DNA of 64,000 nucleotides from Mesocentrotus franciscanus (Eukaryota > Echinodermata > Echinoidea > Camarodonta > Strongylocentrotidae): contig CP137686.1 of the NCBI GenBank assembly GCA_037976565.1, positions 682,001 through 746,000 on the forward strand, read 5' to 3'. Position numbers and translations under genes: made by a program. Positions 1 through 11,100 of the stretch are shown one piece after another (the first letter of the stretch is position 1; the number at the start of each line of letters is the position of its first letter). Below the pieces are notes generated by a model. It saw only the letters and a program-made list of their open reading frames with translations, did no database searches and was not told the origin of the DNA.

Positions 1-225
1 ATGATTATATTAATGAAGAAAATATTATAATCAAAAGTGAAAATTGTTATATTTCAGAAAGTCCGTCCATAGGATACCGTGACAAATTTAAAACCATGTA
101 AATGAAATGAAATGAAATGAAATGAAATGTCCCGTTACAATTCTGTTCGGTCTGACTACTACTTTATTTGTCCTTTATCGCGTTTATATAATGTTAAATA
201 GCTTGTTCGATATCATCATTCACAG

Positions 226-922
226 GGACCTCGAAAAATTCTCTACAGCATCTCAAATCTCGCTCATCATTTGCAGAAAAGATCGTTGACATTTCGAGTA
301 GAGATGATGAAATCGTTCTCCTTCCATCTTATAGTCGTCTTTCCAGATCCGAGTGCCTCAACTCTAACAACTATAGAAACCTTTCAACGGAGATAATACT
401 ACTTCTCATTCGTACAGTATGTCTTCAGCAATTATCCAGGTTAGCACTTTCTTCCTTTATCACAACACTGAAAAGGGTATTTTCTTTTCTTACAAAAGAG
501 ATGATGAAATTTACTCGTCGATACTTTCTTCTTGTTCAAAAACCTCAAAACAAACACAACCAAAACAAATTGAAACAAGGATGATGCAATATCCCGACAA
601 AAGTTGACAGGAGGGATAATGAAATGTCCGAGGCATCGGTTCTTTTTTGGGGGGTCATTTTTTAAAGATTTTTAAAAAGAAGGGAAAAAGGGACTTAAAC
701 TTTTAGAAGATTATAATGATCATAAAAAAGGATTTTCCTTTCGACTTCCTCACATTTTTGGTCTACCAGGTTATTATAGTTATTCTACCCATTCATTTTC
801 TCTACATTCAATTTCAGAGAAACCACTCTTCTTTTAAGAATATATTTCTTCTTTTTTTTTCCATAATTTATCATTTTGACATTTATATATTTCTCTTCTG
901 CAGGAAAACTGATCCGGAATGA
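226..922 (+). CDS. Candidate last two exons of an unrecognised gene (partial)
   Basis: Candidate exons are 226-439 and 904-922. The frame beginning at 228 is open for 70 codons; its nearest upstream stop is at 195-197. It ends at a donor CAG/GTTAGC. The second exon follows a good pyrimidine-rich acceptor ending at 903 and joins in phase, adding R-K-T-D-P-E before TGA at 920-922. The peptide has no initiator Met here, so earlier exons would lie left of the window. It is polar, then has a hydrophobic run near its end (T-E-I-I-L-L-L-I-R). Two overlapping AATAAA motifs at 1498-1508 could be the matching poly(A) signal. I recognise no domain, the acceptor at 225 is weak, and an open frame of this size can arise by chance in AT-rich DNA, so this is only a candidate. 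Confidence 0.22.
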
Positions 923-1497
923 AATGTCTCCCTCTGGCGGTGTAAGCTGGTATGCGTGCTACCCTCGATACATGGGGTAAGGATGATTTTTTTTTTTTTT
1001 TTTTTTTGTTGTTGTTGTTAAAGGACTGTGAATAATCAGTTGTGAACCCAGATTCTCTGAGGGCGCGGGGGGATATGGCACATAAACGAAAATTTCATCA
1101 GCTCATAATTCATCCTTTCTTCCTCCTTTTCACTCCTCTTTTCTCTTTTACCGGAATAATTCTCTTTTGTTGAGTGCGTTCTACGTACATACCAGAGAGC
1201 GTCGATTCATCCCACACCCAACATAATCACACCCCAAATATGATCAAAACAGTCTTGTCCAAATTTGAATAAACATTCCCAACGGTAGGTAAAAGGTCGC
1301 TTTCAGACAACAAAGAAGCCGACTTGCGTAGGTTTTATCATAATCTATCAAAAGAAAATAACAGCAATTTTTCTGATATCTGTCATGAGCAATGATTCAT
1401 TTTATTAATTAAAAGAATGTTGATAAAAATAGCGTTCATCATGTACGTGGGAAATGAATGAGTGCTTCAATTGTGCTGTTGTGAAATGGAGTATAGA

Positions 1498-1508
1498 AAT
1501 AAAATAAA
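1498..1508 (+). terminator. Possible poly(A) signals (overlapping AATAAA)
   Basis: Two overlapping AATAAA hexamers lie about 580 bp downstream of the candidate stop codon at 922. They matter only if the upstream candidate gene is real; in AT-rich DNA such hexamers are common by chance. Confidence 0.2.
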
Positions 1509-1749
1509 GACCTTTGTACTCAGAGTGCGTAGGCCGTTCACATGTTTATTAGTCAAGCTATTATGACCTCTGTATTTAAAGGTGAACATGGACGTAGGAT
1601 TAAGGCCAAATCTAACCGAATGAACGTCACATTAAGTGAGCTGAATGTCTACGTGATATGAAAAGTCCTTTCATTTGTACGTTTCAAGTAGCAGCCAAAA
1701 AAGATAATCATTATTTGAAATACCATCAACACAATCAAGATGAATATAA

Positions 1750-2054
1750 CTATAATAATAATAATAATAATAATGTTCCGTTCTTGTATAGCGCATATCA
1801 AGTTATGATATAACGTCTCTGTGCGCTTCCAAAGGAATTTGGATACTATTACCCCGGCTTTAGCTCTGGCAACCTTAGCGTTCAGTGCATTCAAGGAATG
1901 AATCCTACCAGGTACCTATACTCACAACACCTGGGTCGGTGTGGCAAATGTGAATTAATGTCTTGCCAAGGGATATTAGTGCCACGGCGGGATTCGAACC
2001 GCGTACCTTGTGGTTCACAATCCGGAGACTAATTCACGAGACCACAATACCTCC
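1750..2054 (-). mobile_element. tRNA-derived SINE, minus orientation, with ATT-type tail
   Basis: Read on the minus strand, the head at the right end has a tRNA B-box-like GGTTCGAATCC, followed by a body shared with several other copies (GGCAAGACATTAAT, then a TACCTGG segment and a GCGCTATA-like stretch), and a trinucleotide tail seen on the plus strand as (TAA)n at 1752-1774. The same architecture recurs at 10.6, 31.6, 35.4, 43.4, 51.0 and 55.5 kb. Confidence 0.6.
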
Positions 2055-3356
2055 ACTTTTAGAATATCGGATTCAGGATATCATGCTAGGCAAAGAGCAG
2101 GGTAAAAGAGAAGAGGATGGCAAAAGGATTAGATGAATAGAAGGTGTGACCAAAGAAACAGACAATTCATTAATAGAGATGTGCATACTTGCACAGGACA
2201 GAGTAGCCTGGCGATGGTTTGTCCATAGGGTCACCAGGAGTCAGGGACGACAATACATCTTGATTTAAACTTCACATAATGTGTTGTGCAAATATTATCA
2301 CTATTACATAATGTTTTTATACCTTTGGGCGATCCTATCATTAAGTTAGATCCCAATTTTATGCGATTTCTTTCATTAGAAATTCTGTGTAATCGGTAAA
2401 AATCTGGTACCATTGAACTACACAGTATAATAAAGACTGAGTAACATATATGGCATTTCCTTGTAATTCATACTACATATCATCTGATGGCTTATTAAAC
2501 TTTTGTAATTTAAAATCGTGAAAAGGCTGAATTTTAATTTATTTCGGAGAAACCATGAGTCTAAAACGAAAAAAAGGCCTATACCTCATCAAAGGCCACA
2601 TAACATAAATTTTACTACTTTACTACTTTACTACAATCACTCACAAAATTCAACCGTATGATCAATGGATAAGCTTTGTGTTACGGGGCCCAAGATCGTC
2701 GCTGGAGGGAGGGTGATGTGGGGAGGGGTGTGACCTTGCTACCCTCCTCCCCACTCCCACCATTCACAAATTCTGTCGGGATATTTTGATTTTTTGATTT
2801 TTTTTATTTATTTTTTATTTTTTAAACCCTTGTCGATAATGTAAAAATGATGATTTGAAAAGAAGATTATGTGATAAAATTATTTTTCATTTATTATGTT
2901 ACTTCATAGATGGACGCTCATTATCAGGTTTTGGCAAGATTTGGAATGGACCATGGTCCGTATGAAATGGTATGAATCATCTAGACCAAATTGACATACC
3001 ACAATACAACATGTAAATCAAATATACTATTAATCAACAAAAAAGAGTATTAATGATAGTCACGGCATCCCAATCAAAAGCAATAAAACTAATGATAATA
3101 ATGATTAAAATTGTTTAATAGAAATATTCTCCATGATGTTCCAATGCTTCAATTCACTCCTCATTCCCCCGCCACCGCCCACTGGTATAGAATTCTCAAA
3201 GCATCATCTATAGTCGTGACAACAGTTGAAATTAATAACAAATCGCAATGATTATTGGAATGTTAGCATACACAAAATGACAACGCATGCCTATAGTCCT
3301 ATCCTGAATATAAACATAATGAGTCATCTATGTTTCATCGAGAATTCGTAAGCAAT
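2055..3356. other. Intergenic stretch without a recognised gene
   Basis: AT-rich sequence with no spliceable open frame I can support. It contains T-rich runs around 2785-2822 and a C-rich patch near 2690-2760. I see no repeat family shared with the rest of the window here. Confidence 0.4.
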
Positions 3357-3365
3357 GCCCAGAGT

Positions 3366-3592
3366 CGGTTCTAGGACACCTACCCCCTGGACATCCACCT
3401 CCCGGATAACTACCCCAGTCAACTAGCCCCTAGCACAACTACCCCCTAGGGCAACCACCCTGTAGAACGACTACCCCCCGGGACAACTACCCCCGGACAA
3501 CTAACCCTCCCCCAGACATCTACCCCCTAGGACAACTACTCCCGGCCAACTATCTTAGAGGGTAGTTGCCCGGGGGGTAGTTGTCCGGATAT
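3366..3592. mobile_element. Foldback (TU-like) element, copy 1, 227 bp
   Basis: The left half is tandem C-rich units around GGACAACTACCCCC and the right half is their reverse complement (GGGGGTAGTTGTCC), so the element folds into one imperfect hairpin centred near 3552. It is flanked by a 9-bp target duplication with one mismatch: GCCCAGAGT at 3357-3365 and GCCCCGAGT at 3593-3601. The left end CGGTTCTAGGACACC resembles the ends of the two larger copies at 27.9 and 56.2 kb. No protein is encoded, so it must be mobilised in trans if at all. Confidence 0.7.
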
Positions 3593-4129
3593 GCCCCGAG
3601 TCATCATCTGTGGCTACATCGGGAATGACTAAGCCAGGATCAAGACCCCTCCTACATCAATTTAGCCTTCAATGTCTCCCTACTTGTGTGTTCAATATCA
3701 CTTATATGGGAGATATGTATAGATTGAATGTAATTCTATATTCTTTATTGAGCACAGTTATGAGTTAACTTCCTTCCCTGAAATGTATCCGTTTGTTTTT
3801 TAATACACGTAAGTTACGTTGAAATGTGTTAGTGTGAAAGGAAGGACGCACATGTACTGAATTTAACATTGCAAAAATAAAATGTTTCCTGTATATTATA
3901 AGGTCCTACTTGAACTGTTTGAAATCATATTGCATTGCTGAATCCGATCTGTGCAATGGGTGTATAAGGCCCTGTAGCCCTAAAACCAACTCTATTTATA
4001 TCACTTTTATTAACATGTTGATTGTCGTGCCCTTTTTATGTGCATTAAATAGATCGAAAAGGTATTGGCTTCTCTCCAGGGAAATTGCATGGACACCACA
4101 CATCAACAAAGAGGCATGACTTCGCGTGA

Positions 4130-4192
4130 GACAGAACTGTGAACAAGACACCCCCAACCTGTCGCCTCTTCTTTTGCACTCGGACTCAAAAG
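4130..4192 (+). other. Possible non-coding 5' exon of the first TNF gene (3' boundary only)
   Basis: A strong donor AAAAG/GTAAGT ends at 4192, and a strong acceptor (pyrimidine tract then TTACAG) ends at 4615, just upstream of the coding ATG at 4673. Together they suggest a 5' UTR exon ending at 4192 joined to an exon starting at 4616. The left edge is arbitrary because I cannot see the transcription start. Confidence 0.3.
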
Positions 4193-4615
4193 GTAAGTCC
4201 ATATTTGTCACAAAGCCATCAAGTCAATTTCTCCCTTTTGACCAATGAGATAGCGTCCTATACTGATATCCCGCCTCCAAATAGTCGTCCGACATAGAGG
4301 CCCTGAAACGAGCATGGATGTCTGGCTGAAAATCTAGCACAGATCCAGGGTAGTTCAGTGGGCCGGGTCGATTTTTGAAAAGAAATCTGAGCTTCTTGGA
4401 TTAAACAAAATATAGGAATAAACGATAACAACCAAAATGGCAATCGATTGCATACTTTGCGATCGAATCAAGAGGTAGAGGTTGAAGATACATGTAGCTA
4501 AACAGGGAAAAACAACCCACGTTTGTTGTCGATTTCTGCCGGGGGACCATGAGTTTGTATTTAATGGGTACAACTCGGTCCTGGCTCACTTCTCCGAGTA
4601 AATCCTCTTCTTACA

Positions 4616-4672
4616 GACAGGGGGTAATCTTCAGATAGTTTAGAGCTTAAAGACGGAGCAATTTGTGGAGTC
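4616..4672 (+). other. Likely 5' UTR part of TNF gene 1 first coding exon
   Basis: Lies between a pyrimidine-rich acceptor ending at 4615 and the initiator ATG at 4673. The start context is good, with G at -3 and G at +4. Confidence 0.35.
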
Positions 4673-5149
4673 ATGGAGGCATTTAACATGAACAAGTCGA
4701 GTCCAGGCTTCCGCGAGAAGCACACGGATGGACCTTGTTCAGTGACACCTAGCTTGGCCCATGTTTTGGCTGTAGTAACTGCTCTAATGCTTATCGGTAC
4801 CCTTATTATTTACTCGCTCTCGACGCTGCGAGTTCACGCAGCCCTCGTAGCCGAGCTTCAGGCCGAAGTAACAGCGCTGCGAGAACGCGTTGATCGTCTC
4901 GAAGCTCTCGATACGACAGAAACCAAGACGAAACAGGACCAAAATCAGGATAAAAACCTGAAAAGACTTTTGATGGATTTTAGCAAAGATCAATTGAAAG
5001 GAAAGGAGGTGGAAACTCCAGATGGTGATAAAGATAATTCTGTTACTTTCTTGGAGAAGCTATTTGGACATCGAGAGCTCGGTTCAGAATCAGATATACA
5101 ATGGGCAGTAGACAGAGACAATACAGGACCCGGTGCACTTGAACCAGAG
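4673..5149 (+). CDS. TNF ligand 1, exon 1: cytoplasmic tail, TM anchor, coiled coil
   Basis: Encodes residues 1-159 and ends in phase 0 at GAG/GTACAA. The hydrophobic run H-V-L-A-V-V-T-A-L-M-L-I-G-T-L-I-I-Y is preceded by a short polar tail without a cleavable signal peptide, as in type II proteins. Leu/Val spacing in the following 30 residues (L-x-x-E-V-x-x-L-x-x-R-V-x-x-L) suggests a trimerising coiled coil. Confidence 0.85.
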
Positions 5150-8100
5150 GTACAAACTTCTGTCTTCGTCTTTGTGTTCATCTTCTTCATTTTTGTTGCA
5201 ATTTATCCATTTGTAACATCGAATTGGTGTAATTCATGATGCCTACCTTTAATAGCATTATGCTTCACTCTATTTGTCATGTCCATGGTTGGTATGTAAT
5301 TATAAATGTTCTTATTGATCGTTTGCCCCCTTCATTTCTTGTTCAATATGATACGCCTTCCCTCTATGAACAAAAACAAATCATAGTAGTTTACAACTAT
5401 TATCATGATTATGCATCTAACATCGAATATCAAATCTTTCATTTATGTTTCTGTCAGGTGTTGACTGAATACAAAAGCCATCAGATGTCCCAGGAAGAAG
5501 ACAACCTCTTCCACCCGACGGATCGTTCTCATGAAACATCCCTCCGTCAACATATCGGCAAACTTTCCACCAATCACCAGTCAGAACGCGATGACGTCAG
5601 ATGGGAATCCACCAGTGGGGATCGAGCGGGAAAGCGAACCAGACGACAGGCAGAAAACCGTGAGTCTAGGAATCGCAATCGCGATCAAAAGGCCTCGAAA
5701 GGGGCTAGTAAAAGGAACAAGGGCAACCGAGGAAGCACAAGGAGACGAGAGCAAGAGAGTGAGGAAACTCCACAGCAAAATGGAGGAGGTAATTTGCATT
5801 CACTGATGACAAAATTTTCTTTGATAAGAGAAAGAATATCGTTTTGGTGAATATTCTCCACACATAAAAAAGAAATTCACAGACATATTTCATCTTAGGA
5901 ATGTTCATTACGTTTCTTTTAGAGTATGCAAGAGAAGAATTGTGTTGTATCATCAAGGAAGATAACGGCTAAAATTAATTCACATTAATTCTATTTTTAG
6001 AACATCGATTGGTAGCTTTCATGATTATTGATTATATAGATCATTGATTGACTTCATCAACTGATGAAATTTAAATCTCAGTGGTTCACTTTGGTAAGAA
6101 CATTTGTCATCAGTGTCTGAGAAAATATCTTCAGCTCCCCCTGCATGTGCTTCCGTCATGTAATCCTTATGTGATTTCAAGTACACTATACAGGCTTCAT
6201 AGACTGAAAGATTGTAGGAATAAGTTCATGTATATCAGTATAGACCAGTTTGTAGTTAGCTTTGGAACAAATGACCCTATATATCCACAAATAGTTTACA
6301 CATGGAGACGTCCCACTTCGTACATTTTATAATAATCACTGCCAAAGTGATGGATGTGCTTCATGAATACCTTTTGTTTGCCTTCTTAAGAAGAAGAATT
6401 TCACATGTGTTCCATAATAATGTACCGTTAGTGCTTGGGTGAATAATGATTACATAATATTCATGAGCACGTATCTAGTATTCGTCTAGATGGGTTTTAC
6501 CATTTCGATACAAATACCATTTATACCATGTGATGAATGTATTATCTACAAACGCCCTTCTGGCTCTCTGTAGTGGAAACACCACTCAATCACGCCGATC
6601 AAGCTTCCAACCAATCATTCGAAAAATTTCTCGGTAATACATATCAAAAGTTGTGAGGGATGTCTTGATCTCTCCTTACAGAAGATGCAAAGAAAACCAA
6701 AATAGTCATGATCACCACCTGTAGAAAGTGGACTTGAAACCACATTGTGCTTTGTCGTGTAATGCTGTTTTGTGCAGTGGTCTAACATGCTCTAACCATC
6801 CAGAACAGCTCCATTCCAGTAACCCTTATACTTTGCGTTCGTAATAAAAGTACCGCACTAACATAACTAATTATGTCTATGAATATTACAAAAGAACTCT
6901 CGTTAGGGAAATGAATTGATAATAAACAATTTTTGCCAAACTTATGGAGCATTTAGCTTTAGTTTACTTTCAAGAAACAATATCAGCCGATTTCACCTTA
7001 TAATAGAAAATTCACATCATGCTTCCAAACGAAAATGGGCTGAAGGGAAGCGAAGCGAATTGATAAACGTCCGTGTCGCCAAATGCGTTCGACTGTAATA
7101 TATACTTTGAGTTTGCAAATAGGTTAATTAATGAGGGAATAAGATCTTTTTGTTTTTGTTCCTGTTGCTGTTGTTGTTAATGTTGTGCAATTAAATCTCC
7201 GTTTAATTTTCAAGCAGCAGTCGACTGCTCGAGATGTTAAAATAGCGTGCTTGAATGAGAGATTACGTCAAGGAGCATGATACATGTACTGTATTCCAGA
7301 TGCCCGACTATATAGGAATATGATTGCATCATCCTTTTCCCATGACGAACAATAGCTTTGATACCTTTCTTTCTAGACCACGTGTTTAGATGAGACGGGT
7401 GATTTATGCAATACTAACCCCTAAAAGGAACTGTTGTTTTTTTTTGCTAGGGGAGGCGCTATGACCAGAGATCAGTCCAATTCAAAAAGTTAAATATTTA
7501 TTTCCACAAATGAGATTCGTTGTAGATGTTGTAATTATAATATCTCTTTGATCCTGAGCGCTTAATGAGTGTACTAAGAAAATACGAAATCTCAAGAAAG
7601 TAGACAGCACATTTTATTATACTGATGAGAATTTTTTTTTCTTTTCGAAAGATTCTTTTTTATGGGGGTTGGGTACTTTACCATAGATTCTGCAAACGAA
7701 AATAGTTGATTTTTACTTTCAGATCCTGGTTCTGTTATCTGTTGCGAGCTTTGATTCATATCCATGCATGTCTGTCATACTTATGTGGTCTTTATCTGTT
7801 CTTTTCATATGCATGTTGCTCATCCCTCTCTGAAATTGAAGCAAACATTCATTATGTAAGGTTGCGTTCAAGAGACGGTCACAGACCTGCCAAGTGTCTC
7901 GCTTTTTGAACAGATGAAGTTAGTCCGGAGTCTGAGTTTTCCTTTTGTTAAATGTGATTTCGACCCTGTGTCGGGTTTAAATGAATTTGTAGTCTTTCTA
8001 TCACCTATAATATATTGACTGATGACTTCTTCTTTCTTTCTTTTCTTCAAGTTTCATGAAGGCGGGCAATCCCGCATTCTGGAGGAAAAAAATCCCGAAA

Positions 8101-11100
8101 ATGCGGGATGTCCCGCATTCTGCAAACTCCGTTTTAACAAAATCCGTAAAAAAAAAAATAATAATAATGCCCATTTTTTGTAAACTTTAACATTACAAAT
8201 CCTTATTTTTAGGCCTCTGGATACCCTTTCCTATATGCCTGAAAGTACCGAACCCCATGAGCTTCCGGGGGATCCGCATGGGGGCTCAGGCGGCCCCCTG
8301 GACCCCGGCCTTTATACGCTCCGCTCGCGTTGCTCGCTTCGGTCTAATGGACTCTTGATTACAGTTGTCCCACATTGCAGTTTGGAAAACTTGGCAGGTC
8401 TGCGGTCAGTGCCATAAGGGTGCGGCTCACATAGTGGTATATGTCCTATTATAGTCCAATGGCACAATGGGGTTATGTTAAAGGGAAAGTCCTTTCTTCC
8501 ACCAAGCTGGCTAAAAGAAAAGCATTAGCAGAGGGAAGAAATTCAGTGAAAGTTCGAGGAAAATATGATGAAGGATTACGAGACTTTAAAACAGAGAGTG
8601 AGCAAACGTAAGTAGTCAACTCTGTAATGTACCTATTGAGTACCTCTCGGATACCTTTTCTGTACTAGAAATTCCATAAAGTTCAAAAATTTACAAAGAA
8701 AAATAATTCATTCACCTCTTCTCTAAATATTGTTTTAAACACATATTTGTAAACACCCTTTCTATGAAAGAGATCCCCCAATTTGAATTGATCGAATTTT
8801 CAGAACAAGTCAAATAGAATGCTCATAAGGTAAATCACAAAGTTGTAAATCTGTGTTTGATATATAAGCATAGGATCACCCATTGTGTATGATTGCTTTC
8901 AATAAGTAACACAAAAGATTTTTAAAAATAATAACATCATAAGCCCTAACTTCTTGCTCTATTGTTGTCAATAATTCTAAGTAAAAAGGAGTTGACCCTT
9001 CCATGACTTTAGAAGTGGTTTGTGTTGCTATAGATAATCCAAATACTAACGCATCACACGATATATCTATTTTGATTGAGACAATGAAATCATACCTTCT
9101 TGGCAGACGATAACTTTGTTCTTTTCATGTAGACAGTCTGTTGTTATTAACAGATGAATGCTGCCTGACAAAGGCGTAGGTACAATAGGGTAATGGTGGG
9201 GTGTAAAGAAAAAAGTGAAAAAGGCAAAATGACACACATGAGTGCTTAAGTAAGAGCTCTTAGTAGGGAACTCGAGATCACTGAACTATGTGGCTGTGGA
9301 TATTTTTCTATGGCCAAAGTATAATAATAATTATATCAATTCATATAGTCTACTGCGCTGTGATGAAAACAAAACTCCTAACAGTGCTACTTTACAAACA
9401 CACAATAAAAATATTTTTTTTAATATTCAAAAGGTCCTGAAAACAAGTGCGTTTTCAACAAAACTTTCAAGGCAGCAACAGATGAGACCTTTTTTATGTC
9501 TAGTGGTAGGTTATTCCAAAGCTTTGGAGCGGCGCAACCGTGCCATTAATGTCATGGGCAACACATGTATATCTCCCGTAAAGTAATAGGTTGCGTTATA
9601 AGGTGGTATTCTCGAAAGCGGACTAACTTTAGTCCATGGTTTAATCCTCCGACTAAGTATGGAATGCCAAGTGTTCATATGAACATGTTTTTGAATAATT
9701 TAATCTGTCACTAAATTAAAATAAAATGTTATAACATAATTAATAAACAATCATAAAACTATGAAATAATTATGTAATCATGGTAATTTAGGGACATATC
9801 AAATTATTCAAAAACATATACATAATTATGGAAACTTGGCATTCCATACTTAGTCGGAGGATTAAACCATGGATTAAAGTTAGTCCGCTTTCGAGAATAC
9901 CACCCATAGTTGGTAGGGATTGATGTATTAAAGTAATATTAAACACATCTGCTTTGTGAGGACTGATTGTAGCCTAAACAAGAACTTACAGATATAGGAT
10001 ATAAACCATGTTCAGGGCGAAATTGTCCTTCGCTATAAGGGATTTCGGACGGGACTTGAAGATGTCAGTCCATTCGTCCTGTCTTCTTAACGTTTTTCCT
10101 TTTGAATCATTTAAAGTGAAAATGAATGACTGATAGTTATCTCAAACAACAACAAATATATATCATTTTGTTTCTCATTATATCCCGTTTTATACAACAC
10201 CTAAGTAAATCTTTGTCATTTGATTGGAGGATTGTTGGTCACATAATATTCAATAGATATACTATTGCACGGGCGTGCATTTTTTTACTATTCGCCGTAG
10301 TACTATTCAACGAGCGTGGATTTTTGGTTATATGCAGACTGCGGCGCGTACGTACCTCTCTGCCCTAGCTGCACGTATCCCATTGTTATATTAGCTGCGC
10401 GCATCTGACGCGAGGGCAATCTGAATGTAATCGAGAAGGCCTGATTCCAACTTTAATTTATCTTTAATATAAGGAGCAAAGCAGAACTCATAACATTCAT
10501 TATTTGTATAATATCCTAAATTAAAATATTCTTCCAACACGATTGCTGCACACATTAATAGCATGCCATCCCTTTCACCTCGCCTAAATTAACACATCAT
10601 CGGCTAAAAATAATAACAATAATAATAATAGTTCGTTCTTATATAGCGCTTCAGGACCGCAGGCCCTCCCAAAGCGCTTTACAGATATATATTATTACCC
10701 CGGTCATCGGATTCAGGCTTACCCGCACACAATGTATGCACATTCTCCACTCCCTGGGGAGCATTCCAGCCAGGCGTCATTTTTACAAGCGCACACTTGT
10801 GCTCATCTAACCACATTAACTTTCGCATCCTACCGGGTACCCATTTAACATTTAACACCTGGGTGGAGAATGGCAAATGTAGATCAATGTCTCGCCAAAG
10901 GACATTAGTGCTGCGGCGGGACTTGAACCGCGGACCTTGTGATTCACATCCCGGTGACATATCCACTTGACCACAACACCTCTACACAGGCTCGGTCCCA
11001 TTATTTAATCCAGTGTACCATTTTCATGACAAGGCTTTTAAGCTGTAATAAGATAGCAAACATGCATGAGAAGCTCCATTGCAACTGATGTCTCCTTTTA

